Assembly: GCF_007990205.1 (NCBI RefSeq)
Contig: NZ_BJWE01000011.1
Location: 1 to 43,067 of the forward strand
DNA: 43,067 bases
Source of the DNA: Pediococcus parvulus
GTDB lineage: Bacteria; Bacillota; Bacilli; Lactobacillales; Lactobacillaceae
Direction: 5' to 3'
Part shown: positions 1 through 9,710 of the stretch, piece after piece
How positions within the stretch are numbered: the first letter of the stretch is position 1
Layout of the letters: each line of letters starts with the position of its first letter
Made by a program: the position numbers and the translations under genes
The notes under the pieces: generated by a model
Told to the model about the DNA's origin: nothing
The model's database searches: none
The model's input: only the letters and a program-made list of their open reading frames with translations

Positions 1-432
1 GAAGATGATGAAGGGGCTAGCAAAACATTTCCAAACTATGTCCAAGTTTCAGATCAACGAGCTGGGGACCCTAAAGGCTGGAGCCTAACCGTTAGTCAAA
101 AAGGCAACTTCAAAGATAGCAAGGCAAATACTTTAACAGGTGCGCAAATTCTTTTAGGCTCGGCAATTGTTAAAACAACCACGAATAGTTACCCTAGCTC
201 AAATCATACAGTAACTTCTTCTACTAATGGTGCGGCATTACAACCTGGAGGTGCTACTGTGAATGTGATGGCTGCAAAAGCTGGTGGTGGTTCCGGAACA
301 TGGGTTGATGTTTTTGGACAAGCAAATAACTCAACAGTAAAATTAGAAGTTCCAGCTGCAGCACATCCAAATGCGGATAGCTATAGTACAACGCTCACTT
401 GGAGTTTAGCAGACACACCAGTTAATTCTTAA
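1..432 (+). CDS. WxL domain surface protein, C-terminal part (5' truncated)
   Basis: Reading frame 1 is open from the window edge to the TAA at 430-432 and gives 143 residues; the start lies outside the window. Two copies of the Trp-x-Leu signature are present: GWSLTVSQ near residue 27 and LTWSLADTP about ten residues before the end. This proximal and distal pair defines the WxL domain, which in lactobacilli and enterococci binds peptidoglycan non-covalently and holds secreted proteins at the cell surface. The tract between the motifs is rich in Gly, Ala, Ser, Thr and Asn, as usual for the family. The next gene, 27 bases downstream, encodes the DUF916/DUF3324 protein that typically accompanies WxL proteins, so the two are probably co-transcribed. 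The protein's N-terminal function cannot be judged here. Confidence 0.9.
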   Translation, partial: EDDEGASKTFPNYVQVSDQRAGDPKGWSLTVSQKGNFKDSKANTLTGAQILLGSAIVKTTTNSYPSSNHTVTSSTNGAALQPGGATVNVMAAKAGGGSGTWVDVFGQANNSTVKLEVPAAAHPNADSYSTTLTWSLADTPVNS

Positions 433-459
433 AATAATTAGGTAAAGGAGGTTGTCACT

Positions 460-1533
460 GTGAAACGAAAAACTTTTATCTTGATACTAATGACTTTGGT
501 ACTAAGCATTCTCACAATCTTGCCGGTTTCGGCAAATCAGCTAACCTTTGGAGTTCAAGCAAACCTTCCTGAAAATCAAGTTGACAATAAGGTTACCTAT
601 TTTGATTTGAAACTAAACCCGGGTGCTAGCCAAACTGTAACGGTCACGGTAACAAACGGGACTAAAAAACAAGTCAAGATAAAACCGGAAGTAAATACAG
701 CGACAACCAATCTAAATGGTGTAGTCGAATATCAGAAAGTATCAGCTAAGAACTTTGATTCATCCCTGAAGTATCCTTTGTCTAAATATGTAACGCCAGT
801 CGAAAAAACGATTGTCTTAAATGCAAAACAGTCTAAGAAAATCCATTTCAAAATCAAAATGCCTAAAGGTAAGTTTAATGGTGTAATGGCTGGTGGCATT
901 CGTCTTCAAGATGAAAATGCCGAGATTAGTAAAGATGCTAAGAAGGAAAAAGGAACAACTGTCCAAAATGAATATGCGTATTTAGTGGGAATAGTCTTAC
1001 AACAAACTGCAAAAAAGGTTACACCTGATATGAAATTGGCAAGTGTCAAGCCAAGTCAAAACAACCTTCGAAATGTAATCAATTCCCGTTTACGAAATGT
1101 TAAGGCAACTTATTTAAATAAATTGTCAGTAAATGCAAAAGTTTCCAAAGCTGGTAGTTCAAAGATTTTGTATCACCAGAAGACTTCTAATATGCAAATG
1201 GCACCTAACTCAGTTTTCAATTATGCATTGAATTTAAATGGACAAAAATTGAAGGCTGGGACATATGTCATGGATATCACAGCTAAATCTAAAAAGCAGA
1301 CTTGGCATTTTAAAAAGCAGTTTACGATTACTCGTAAAAAAGCGGCTGTGTTAAATGCAAAGGATGTCTCAATTAAAAAGAATTATAGCTGGATTTATAT
1401 CTCGGTAGGAGTCCTCATCTTGTTAATCATGATCGCAATTGCATTCTGGCTGATCCGTAGAAAACTAAAAGCTAAAGAAGCTGAAAACGAAGCATTACGC
1501 GCCCAACTTGAAAAACACTCCTCAGACAACTAA
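460..1533 (+). CDS. WxL-interacting protein (DUF916 + DUF3324), membrane-anchored
   Basis: 357 residues. The GTG start is set by AAAGGAGG at 444-451. Residues 1-25 form a signal peptide (basic start, Leu/Ile-rich core, VSA site). The DUF916 (WxLIP peptidoglycan-binding) domain covers about residues 28-150, beginning with the typical LTFGVQANLPENQ stretch. A DUF3324 domain follows to about residue 300, then a transmembrane helix near 312-334 and a basic, charged cytoplasmic tail (RRKLKAKEAENEALRAQ). Such proteins sit in the membrane, contact peptidoglycan and WxL partners, and are encoded in the same cluster as them. The WxL protein immediately upstream is the likely partner. A strong hairpin 20 bases after the stop ends the unit. 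Family assignment is firm; any ligand or host-binding role here is inference. Confidence 0.9.
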   Translation: MKRKTFILILMTLVLSILTILPVSANQLTFGVQANLPENQVDNKVTYFDLKLNPGASQTVTVTVTNGTKKQVKIKPEVNTATTNLNGVVEYQKVSAKNFDSSLKYPLSKYVTPVEKTIVLNAKQSKKIHFKIKMPKGKFNGVMAGGIRLQDENAEISKDAKKEKGTTVQNEYAYLVGIVLQQTAKKVTPDMKLASVKPSQNNLRNVINSRLRNVKATYLNKLSVNAKVSKAGSSKILYHQKTSNMQMAPNSVFNYALNLNGQKLKAGTYVMDITAKSKKQTWHFKKQFTITRKKAAVLNAKDVSIKKNYSWIYISVGVLILLIMIAIAFWLIRRKLKAKEAENEALRAQLEKHSSDN

Positions 1534-1553
1534 TTGTTTAATGACCCCCTTTG

Positions 1554-1590
1554 CAAATAAGACTGGAAATTTCCAGCCTTATTTGTTTAT
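1554..1590 (+). terminator. Intrinsic terminator of the WxL cluster
   Basis: Near-perfect inverted repeat: CAAATAAG then CTGGAAATTTCCAG, closed by CTTATTTG, with a single mismatch, followed by a T-rich run. It lies 20 bases after the WxLIP gene and separates the surface cluster from the yihY-like gene. Confidence 0.8.
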
Positions 1591-1650
1591 TGTTTCAATA
1601 AGTAATACTAAGCTGGTAAACTTAAAGAAAAGTCGAAAGAGGATTTAGCT

Positions 1651-2544
1651 ATGTGGACTCAATTTAAAGAAACAAATTTTTTTAAATTTATCACAATCTT
1701 TTTGCGCCGATTTAAAAGTGGAAATGTGTCGAACAATGGAATTGTTTTTGCGTATTATACTTTGCTCTCATTCTTTCCGTTACTTCTGTTAATTGGAAAC
1801 CTGTTACCATTACTGAATTTGCCGATAAAAACCGTTCTAGAATATGTGCAACAGGTCATGCCAGAAAATATTTATGAAATTTTGAGTCCTTTAATTCGTC
1901 AGTTATTGACAACTAATAGTGGCGGCATTTTTTCGATAGGAGTTGTGGTGGCAATTTGGTCGGCAAGTCGCGGCATTTCGGCATTTCAAAAATCGTTGGA
2001 TGCGACCTATGAAATGGAGAATTCTGCAAATGCTATTCTGAGTCGGCTGTTGTCTTTTGTGATTGTCCTTATTTTTATGTTGGCCTTGGTTGTGGTCGTC
2101 CTGTTCTTCACATTAAGTTCGGCTGTTTTGACTTATTTGACCCCAATCCTTCATCTACCTCAAAACTTGGTGGGCATCGTGAGCACAGTTAAATGGCCGA
2201 TTACCATTATTGCGGCTGTCATTATTTTGGCTGTTTTGTATGTCATTGTGCCAACCGCAAAGGTCTATTGGCGGTTTGTCTGGGTTGGTGCGGCGTTTTC
2301 GATGGTTGGTTTACTGTTGCTAACGCAGTTCTTTGCGCTATATTTACGTTACTTTGGCGGCGAAATTACCACCTATAGAACAATTGGGACTTTTATTGTG
2401 ATCATGCTGTGGTTGGATCTTTTTGCGGAGATTCTCTTGATTGGCGGGGTCATCAATGCTTCCTTACAAGAAGGCTGGCAGAAAAAAGCGTTTATCCCCA
2501 AGAAACGCCGTTCAAAAAGGCAAAAATCTGATAAACTGGTATAA
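1651..2544 (+). CDS. YihY/virulence factor BrkB family membrane protein
   Basis: 297 residues. The ATG follows AAAGAGGA at 1636-1643. Several hydrophobic segments fit the family's roughly six membrane helices, for example around residues 28-52, 93-107, 131-160, 182-200, 207-230 and 244-262. Family features visible include NNGIVFAYYTLLSFFPLLL near the start, a WSASRGISAF stretch in the middle and YRTIGTFIVIMLWLDL near the end. The C-terminus is strongly basic (KKRRSKRQK). The family was once labelled ribonuclease BN in error; its actual function is unsettled, with transport suggested. The stop overlaps the promoter of the next gene, so the two may be separately transcribed. Confidence 0.9.
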   Translation: MWTQFKETNFFKFITIFLRRFKSGNVSNNGIVFAYYTLLSFFPLLLLIGNLLPLLNLPIKTVLEYVQQVMPENIYEILSPLIRQLLTTNSGGIFSIGVVVAIWSASRGISAFQKSLDATYEMENSANAILSRLLSFVIVLIFMLALVVVVLFFTLSSAVLTYLTPILHLPQNLVGIVSTVKWPITIIAAVIILAVLYVIVPTAKVYWRFVWVGAAFSMVGLLLLTQFFALYLRYFGGEITTYRTIGTFIVIMLWLDLFAEILLIGGVINASLQEGWQKKAFIPKKRRSKRQKSDKLV

Positions 2545-2545
2545 T
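2537..2545 (+). promoter_or_regulatory. Extended -10 promoter for the DUF3899 gene
   Basis: TGGTATAAT is a perfect extended -10 element that overlaps the stop codon of the yihY-like gene. No good -35 is present, as is common for extended -10 promoters. Transcription from about 2552 leaves only 8 bases before the ATG at 2560, which argues for the GTG start at 2599. Confidence 0.55.
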
Positions 2546-2598
2546 ACAAACATAAATTAATGTACCGGGAATTTTGGTTCTCGGAGGCAGCTAAAGGT

Positions 2599-2961
2599 GT
2601 GAAAATTACGAATTTTATTAAAACGCATAAAGCTTTAACGACTGATGTCATTTTGATTTTGGCTGGGATAATCGATTGGTTGATTACGCGCAATGTCATT
2701 GTGACTAGCAACCACTTTTTTATGATTGGATTGGCGCTATTACTAATTGGTGTGGCCTTTGTATTAGAACGAGGACATTTACTAACGGGGTGGTTTCGCC
2801 GGCCAGCTAAAGGTGAAGAAAAACTGAAGCGAAAAAAGATCGATGTTCACAAAGTCGGGCGGATTAAAAACAGTCCAATTGTGTTTACAAAGCCAGCACG
2901 CTATTTTTTACGCATTGGGATTTTTACTGTTGTTGTCAGTATTCTTGTTTCATTTATCTAA
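2599..2961 (+). CDS. Small membrane protein, DUF3899-like
   Basis: 120 residues from the GTG at 2599, which has GGAGG at 2583-2587 before it. An in-frame ATG at 2560 would add 13 residues, but it lacks a ribosome binding site and sits almost on the predicted transcription start. Three hydrophobic segments are visible: one around residues 13-31, a second (FFMIGLALLLIGVAFVLE) around 40-58, and a third at the extreme C-terminus (FLRIGIFTVVVSILVSFI). A basic loop separates the last two. The middle part resembles DUF3899, a family of small Firmicutes membrane proteins of unknown function. A terminator shared with the convergent HAD gene follows directly. Confidence 0.7.
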   Translation: MKITNFIKTHKALTTDVILILAGIIDWLITRNVIVTSNHFFMIGLALLLIGVAFVLERGHLLTGWFRRPAKGEEKLKRKKIDVHKVGRIKNSPIVFTKPARYFLRIGIFTVVVSILVSFI

Positions 2962-3008
2962 AAAACTCTTTACCAAATGATTTTTGAAGTCATTGGTAAA
3001 GAGTTTTT
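2961..3008. terminator. Bidirectional terminator
   Basis: The arms AACTCTTTACCAAATGA and TCATTGGTAAAGAGTT form a perfect stem around a short loop, flanked by A and T runs. It serves both the DUF3899 gene (+) and the HAD phosphatase gene (-). Confidence 0.9.
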
Positions 3009-3017
3009 GTTTGGAAC

Positions 3018-3830
3018 CTAAGTAGTTAACACAAATTTTTGAATAGCTTTGGCAACGCCGTCTTCTTCGTTTGTGGCAGTTACAAATTTGGCTAATTGTT
3101 TGACTTCTGGAATTGCATTACCCATTGCGACGGGAGTTCCAGCAACTTTTAACATAGAAAGATCATTTCCTTGGTCACCAATTGCCATCATATTTTCAGA
3201 CGTCCATCCTAAACGTTTCGCCAAATCTTTCAGCGCGTTACCTTTGCTGGCCGATTTATTTAAAACTTCTAAAAAGAAAGGCTCACTTTGCACAAAGTAG
3301 TATTTCTCTAAAAAGCTTTGTGGAATCTTTTCACGCAGAGCGGTGATCTTTTCTGGTGGGTCAATGAACATCCCCTTTGGAATTCGTAAATTCATTGGCA
3401 TTTCACCGACATCACGATACCGAATACCCATGCGCACGTAAAAACTTTCTGCAATTGTGTAAGGACTCAGATTCTTATTGGCAGTATAAATATGGTTTTC
3501 AGTTTCTACATGAAAATGACTGCGCAATTTCCGACTTAAGGCTTCAAGATCAGTATAGTCATTGTAGTTTAGAGTATGCCGAATAATGGTCCGCCCCTCG
3601 ATTGTTTGAACCAGCGCGCCATTGTAAGTAATGACAAACTGGTTATCACCAGACAAGCCTAGTTTTTTTAAGTGTTCAGCGACCCCAGTAAGTGGTCGTC
3701 CGGAGCATAAAACAATTTTGACACCAACTTGACTGGCCTGCTTGATAACAGAAACGGTTTTGTCGGTAATTTGTTTATTGTCGGTTAAAAGCGTGCCATC
3801 AAGGTCAATGGCCACAATTTTGATCGCCAT
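3018..3830 (-). CDS. HAD-superfamily Cof-type phosphatase (YidA-like)
   Basis: 270 residues. HAD motif I is DLDGTLL at residues 9-15, with the nucleophile Asp and the acid Asp two residues later. Motif II is CSGRP near residue 42. Motif IV is GDQGNDLSM near 217-225, the Mg-binding pair. Length and the C2B-type cap match the Cof/YidA group, which dephosphorylates small metabolites such as sugar phosphates and flavin or pyridoxal phosphates; the real substrate cannot be read. Its ATG overlaps the TAA of the upstream HD gene by one base (TAATG). The GGAGGT ribosome binding site lies inside the end of that gene, so translation is probably coupled and the pair forms an operon. Confidence 0.88.
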   Translation of the reverse strand: MAIKIVAIDLDGTLLTDNKQITDKTVSVIKQASQVGVKIVLCSGRPLTGVAEHLKKLGLSGDNQFVITYNGALVQTIEGRTIIRHTLNYNDYTDLEALSRKLRSHFHVETENHIYTANKNLSPYTIAESFYVRMGIRYRDVGEMPMNLRIPKGMFIDPPEKITALREKIPQSFLEKYYFVQSEPFFLEVLNKSASKGNALKDLAKRLGWTSENMMAIGDQGNDLSMLKVAGTPVAMGNAIPEVKQLAKFVTATNEEDGVAKAIQKFVLTT

Positions 3831-5203
3831 TAGCGTTGACCTCCCTTAGCATCTAGCAAAATTCCGTTTTTAATATACGATTGAAACTCTTTGTAAATTG
3901 GGTGGAAGAGTTCACTATCATCTTCAGATAGCATTTTTTTAGGAAAGAAGAAACGTTCATCACCAGAAACGCGTCCCGTGATCGCAGCCACTAAAGCACT
4001 CACGGTTGAAAGCTCAACTAAACTACCATCGTGTTGCATAAGCTCAATTTGGGTCCGTGGTTTAGTGGTGCTAGGATCGTAAGCATCATATGGTAAGTCA
4101 TAGCTATTATTGATAGCTGTGTAGTAGGTACTGTTAAACCCGGCTTTTTCAATGAGGCTTCGCAGCTCAGGTAATAAATATTCTGTTTCGCGCGTAAAGC
4201 GTACTGATTTCAGTGGGATACGATTTAAAAATCGATTTGATAAATCATTTAAAACGGGATCTTTATCGTCCTCCCACTGTTGGAAGTAGGTGTTTAAAAC
4301 GCCATCATCTAAACGTAAATAATCGGCAACTGTTGCATTGTGATTAAAAAACGGCATCAAAAAATAAGGAATAAAATCGCGTTGCTTACTATTATCATTG
4401 GTAGCATCGCCATAAATTTCGTTTGCTCGTTGCAAAAGATGACTTAAAATCATTTCCATTGAGCGAGAAACAGGATGAAAGTAAACTTGAAGGTACATTT
4501 GGAAACGACTGACGATAAAATCTTCCACGGCATGAATGCCGCTGATTGAAAAGGCAATGCCATCTTTATAAGGACGCATCACGCGCAAAATTCTGGTTAA
4601 ATCAAAAGTGCCGTAGTTTGTGCCTGTATAATAGGAATCACGAAGCAGATAATCCATTCGATCAGCATCAATTTGGCTAGAGATCATTTGGACAACCTGT
4701 GGATTTGGATATTTATGAGAGATCACGCTGGCAACTTCGCTCGGAAACTTTGGTGAAACTCGGCGGAGCACTTGGTTAACCTCGGTTTCTGGGTCCGTAA
4801 TAATGTGTTCGGTATAGCTTTCATGATCAGTATGAAAAATATGCTCAAATGTATGTGAGTATGCGCCATGACCAATGTCATGCAGTAAGGCAGCACATAA
4901 GGTGACGAGACGTTCTGAATTGTCCCATAAACCATCGCCAGGTGTCTTTGAGGGATAGTTACGCTCAAAACTGTCACAAATGCGCCGGGCAACTTCATAA
5001 CATCCAAGGGAGTGTGAGAAGCGCGTATGTTCAGCACCATGGAACACAAGTGAAGTTGTACCAAGTTGATGAATGCGACGTAAACGTTGAAATTCTTTTG
5101 TATTAATTAAGTCTAAGATGACCTGGTTTTGAACATAAACATAGTTATGAACCGGGTCACGAAATACCTTTTCCATTGGCAATAATTTATTACGGTAATC
5201 CAT
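3830..5203 (-). CDS. HD-domain phosphohydrolase (YwfO/dGTPase-like)
   Basis: 457 residues, close to B. subtilis YwfO. The N-terminal EKVFRDPVHNYVYV block is typical of this group. The HD metal-binding residues appear as HTRFSH near residue 60, LLHDIGHGAYSHTFEH near 108-123, and a later conserved Asp in SSQIDADRMDYLLRDS. The family includes dNTP triphosphohydrolases and other nucleotide hydrolases; activity on dNTPs is possible but not shown by the sequence. The start ATG has GGAAGGAAG upstream. A candidate -10 (TATACT on the minus strand, 5246-5251) lies about 45 bases before the start. It is first in a two-gene operon with the HAD phosphatase. Confidence 0.85.
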   Translation of the reverse strand: MDYRNKLLPMEKVFRDPVHNYVYVQNQVILDLINTKEFQRLRRIHQLGTTSLVFHGAEHTRFSHSLGCYEVARRICDSFERNYPSKTPGDGLWDNSERLVTLCAALLHDIGHGAYSHTFEHIFHTDHESYTEHIITDPETEVNQVLRRVSPKFPSEVASVISHKYPNPQVVQMISSQIDADRMDYLLRDSYYTGTNYGTFDLTRILRVMRPYKDGIAFSISGIHAVEDFIVSRFQMYLQVYFHPVSRSMEMILSHLLQRANEIYGDATNDNSKQRDFIPYFLMPFFNHNATVADYLRLDDGVLNTYFQQWEDDKDPVLNDLSNRFLNRIPLKSVRFTRETEYLLPELRSLIEKAGFNSTYYTAINNSYDLPYDAYDPSTTKPRTQIELMQHDGSLVELSTVSALVAAITGRVSGDERFFFPKKMLSEDDSELFHPIYKEFQSYIKNGILLDAKGGQR

Positions 5204-5360
5204 GAAAATAGGCTTCCTTCCATCTAAAAGTTATTTGTTAAGCCTAGTATAACAAAGTTTTGTAATTCCGTTTGAATAAAGCCAAATCGCTATGATGAAT
5301 GAATTTTTGGGTTTATACTAATAAGGAAGTTATTTTTGGGAAAGAAGGGTGCTGACTTTA

Positions 5361-5801
5361 ATGGATGAACTTAATACTGGTGTACCGGTTGCCATTCATT
5401 TGGACACTTATATCACACAAGAAGGAGAAGAGTCCCATTTTGCATTTGATGAAGATGGTCAACTTTTTCAAATGGGTGATTCTTTTTATATTCGTTACCA
5501 AGAAACGGATGAAGATACCAAAGAACAAATTCCGGTCACTATGAAAATTGATAGTGAAGGAGACGTCTTATTGACGCGTTCCGGTGAAAACAAATTGCGA
5601 TTACGCTTTAGTAATGGCAAACGAATTCAGGCCCGTTATCGTACACCATACGGAATTTTACCGGTCGATACAGTTACCCCGTTTTTGGAAGTTCGTGTGC
5701 GTGATCGACCATTTTCCGGAACTGTGAATGTGGATTACCAGTTATTTGCTGGTGAAAGTTTATTAGGAGACTACAAAATTAGATTGCAATTTACAGCCTA
5801 G
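5361..5801 (+). CDS. DUF1934 (YwiB-like) calycin-fold protein
   Basis: 146 residues from the ATG at 5361. GAAGGG at 5344-5349 serves as ribosome binding site; an in-frame GTG at 5349 overlaps it and is rejected. The pattern of alternating short beta strands, with VLLTRSGENKLRLRF in the middle and a GILPVDT turn followed by a YQL strand, matches DUF1934, the family of B. subtilis YwiB, which has a small lipocalin-like barrel. The biochemical role is unknown. A possible -10 (TATACT, 5314-5319) lies just upstream. The gene directly precedes rpoE, a neighbourhood conserved in lactobacilli, and the two are probably co-transcribed since there is no terminator in the 45-base gap. Confidence 0.8.
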   Translation: MDELNTGVPVAIHLDTYITQEGEESHFAFDEDGQLFQMGDSFYIRYQETDEDTKEQIPVTMKIDSEGDVLLTRSGENKLRLRFSNGKRIQARYRTPYGILPVDTVTPFLEVRVRDRPFSGTVNVDYQLFAGESLLGDYKIRLQFTA

Positions 5802-5846
5802 GTAATGTATCATAGGGAGTAGACTGTTGAAAGGACGTGCACCAGT

Positions 5847-6419
5847 TTGGATTTGAAAATTTTTGATGGTCAAGACAAAACTGAACTTTCATTAATCGAG
5901 GTTGCTCATGCAATTCTTGCTCAGCATGGTGATCCCATGGCATTTGTGGATCTTGCTAATGAAGTTCAACAGTATCTTGGCAAAACCGATGAAGAATTCC
6001 GCGATCGTTTGTCACAATTTTATACTGATTTAAATACTGATGGTAGTTTCATTTCTTTGGGCGACAATAGTTGGGGGTTACGTACTTGGTACCCCTTTGA
6101 GTCAATTGATGAAGCCATTATTCATGCTGATGAGGATGAAGATGACGATCGTCCAAAACGTAAGAAACGTAAGAAGGTTAATGCTTTCTTAGCTGACGCC
6201 GCAGATGATGACGACGTAATTGATTATGATGCCGATGATCCAGAAGATGATGATGTTGTTGCTGATGACGACAATGACTTTGATTCCGATAATAATGATG
6301 ATTATACTGATAGTTCAAAAGATGATGATAGTGATGATTTACCTGATGATGATTTGCCCGATGGTATCGAAGGACAGTTATCTGAGTTAGATGATGACGA
6401 TTCGGATGATGATGAATAA
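5847..6419 (+). CDS. rpoE: RNA polymerase delta subunit
   Basis: 190 residues. The start is TTG at 5847 with GAAAGGA at 5829-5835; the resulting N-terminus MDLKIFDGQ aligns with lactobacillar RpoE proteins, which supports this unusual codon. The globular HARE-HTH domain spans about residues 1-90 and contains the hallmark LSQFYTDLNTDGSF and WGLRTWYPFESID. A short basic hinge (RPKRKKRKK) follows, then a tail of some 75 residues made mostly of Asp with Glu and Ser. Delta binds core RNA polymerase, displaces nucleic acid with its acidic tail and speeds recycling. The tail is longer and more Asp-biased than the Glu-rich B. subtilis version. The gene ends only 15 bases before the pyrG promoter. Confidence 0.97.
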   Translation: MDLKIFDGQDKTELSLIEVAHAILAQHGDPMAFVDLANEVQQYLGKTDEEFRDRLSQFYTDLNTDGSFISLGDNSWGLRTWYPFESIDEAIIHADEDEDDDRPKRKKRKKVNAFLADAADDDDVIDYDADDPEDDDVVADDDNDFDSDNNDDYTDSSKDDDSDDLPDDDLPDGIEGQLSELDDDDSDDDE

Positions 6420-6434
6420 GTCAGCTTTTCAAGC

Positions 6435-8193
<1,759 letters not shown>

Positions 8194-8205
8194 CAGTAAA
8201 CAAAG

Positions 8206-8250
8206 TAGTACACGATCGTCAATAAGACATAGTCGTGTACTATTTTTGTG
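8206..8250 (+). terminator. pyrG terminator
   Basis: TAGTACACGA (8206-8215) pairs with TCGTGTACTA (8233-8242) across a 17-base loop and is followed by TTTTTGTG. It isolates pyrG from murA. Confidence 0.85.
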
Positions 8251-8420
8251 AATAAATTTATAGAAAAATTAGGTCAAATTATAAGTTTTTCGTGAATAAC
8301 CCTTAGGCGGGTTCGGTTTATTGATTTTTTTTAATTTATGGTTGTTTTTTTGATATAGGTTATTTATGATTAGAATTGACTGTACAATTATTAGCATGTT
8401 GATAAGTGAGGAAAGTACAC

Positions 8421-9701
8421 ATGAAAAAAATGGTAATCCGTGGCGGACAACAACTTTCCGGTGAAGTGACAATTGGCGGTGCTAAAAACAGCACAGTAGC
8501 TTTAATTCCAGCTGCTATATTAGCCGATACTCCTGTCCGCCTAGACTCTGTTCCAGACATCTTAGACGTTCATAATTTAATGATCATTCTTGAATCAATG
8601 AATGTTCATTCTACGTTTGAAAATGGTGTTATGGAAATTGATCCAACTAATATAATTGAAAGTGCCTTACCAAGTAAGGCAATTAAAAGTTTGCGTGCTT
8701 CCTACTATTTTATGGGGGCATTGCTAGGTAAATTCAAACGCGCAACGGTAAGTTTCCCAGGTGGCGACAATATTGGTCCTCGTCCAATTGACCAACATAT
8801 CAAAGGATTCAAGGCCTTGGGTGCTACGGTTAACGAACAAAACGATTCGGTTTATATCACGACTGATAACCGTGAATTACACGGTGCCCATATTTTCTTA
8901 GATGTCGTTTCTGTTGGAGCAACCATTAATGTCATTTTGGCGGCTGTCAAAGCCAACGGGCAAACAACGATCGAAAATGCGGCTCGTGAACCTGAAATCA
9001 TTGATCTGGTGACCTTCCTAAATAGTATGGGAGCTAGGATTCGTGGGGCAGGAACAGATGTCATTCGTATTGATGGTGTGGATAGTTTGAGTAGTAATGC
9101 TACTCACACAATTATTCCAGATCGCATTGAGGCGGGAACTTATTTGTCATTGGCTGCTTCAGTGGGCAACGGTATCCAAATTAATAACATCATTCCAGAA
9201 CATTTGGAATCTTTTAACTCAAAGCTTCTGGAGCTTGGAGTTGATTTAGATGTTGGTGAGGATAGTATTTATGTTCCTGAATCGCGTAATTTACATGCCA
9301 TTGAAATAAAAACAAATCCGTTTCCCGGCTTTGCAACGGACCTTCAACAGCCCATCACACCCGCTTTAATGAAGGCTCAGGGAAGTAGTGTCATTGTGGA
9401 TACTATTTACCCCAAACGTGTTAAACACATCTCACAGCTGCAAAAAATGGGTGCTAACATTAGAGTTGAAAATGATATTATTATTGTGGCACATACAGAA
9501 CAATTACATGGCGCCGAGGTTGAGGCTGGTGAAATTCGTGCCGGTGCGGCCTTGATGATTGCTGGCTTGATGGCTTCGGGAACAACGATTATAACTAAAG
9601 CTGAGAACATTTTGCGCGGGTATGATCGCATTGTTTATAAGCTGAAGCAACTGGGTGCCAACATTGAAATTGTGAGCGATGCAGAAGAAAAAGTTAAATA
9701 G
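8421..9701 (+). CDS. murA: UDP-N-acetylglucosamine 1-carboxyvinyltransferase, Asp-type active site
   Basis: 426 residues from ATG 8421 (GAGGAAA at 8408-8414); a GTG five codons earlier overlaps that site. Family features are GGAKNS near residue 17-22 (the Lys/Asn pair of MurA), a GPRPIDQH loop, and FATDLQQ near 310 with the conserved Asp. The enzyme transfers enolpyruvate from PEP to UDP-GlcNAc, the first committed step of peptidoglycan synthesis. The loop residue that is Cys115 in E. coli is Asp here (residue 116, in [11 protein letters not shown]). Asp at this place is compatible with catalysis and confers fosfomycin insensitivity in other MurA proteins. Position before rho and rpmE matches B. 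subtilis murZ (murAB), so it is probably the second MurA paralogue. Only 9 bases separate it from rho. Confidence 0.95.
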   Translation: MKKMVIRGGQQLSGEVTIGGAKNSTVALIPAAILADTPVRLDSVPDILDVHNLMIILESMNVHSTFENGVMEIDPTNIIESALPSKAIKSLRASYYFMGALLGKFKRATVSFPGGDNIGPRPIDQHIKGFKALGATVNEQNDSVYITTDNRELHGAHIFLDVVSVGATINVILAAVKANGQTTIENAAREPEIIDLVTFLNSMGARIRGAGTDVIRIDGVDSLSSNATHTIIPDRIEAGTYLSLAASVGNGIQINNIIPEHLESFNSKLLELGVDLDVGEDSIYVPESRNLHAIEIKTNPFPGFATDLQQPITPALMKAQGSSVIVDTIYPKRVKHISQLQKMGANIRVENDIIIVAHTEQLHGAEVEAGEIRAGAALMIAGLMASGTTIITKAENILRGYDRIVYKLKQLGANIEIVSDAEEKVK

Positions 9702-9710
9702 AGGTAAAGA

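Noticed and set aside
6130-6416. Tandem repeat in the 3' part of rpoE
   Set aside because: GAT-rich sequence reflects an Asp-rich tail; there is no fixed repeat unit.
8281-8335. Hairpin AACCC/GGGTT before murA as a leader element
   Set aside because: The stem is only five base pairs and the T run is too far away; it is not convincing as a terminator or riboswitch.
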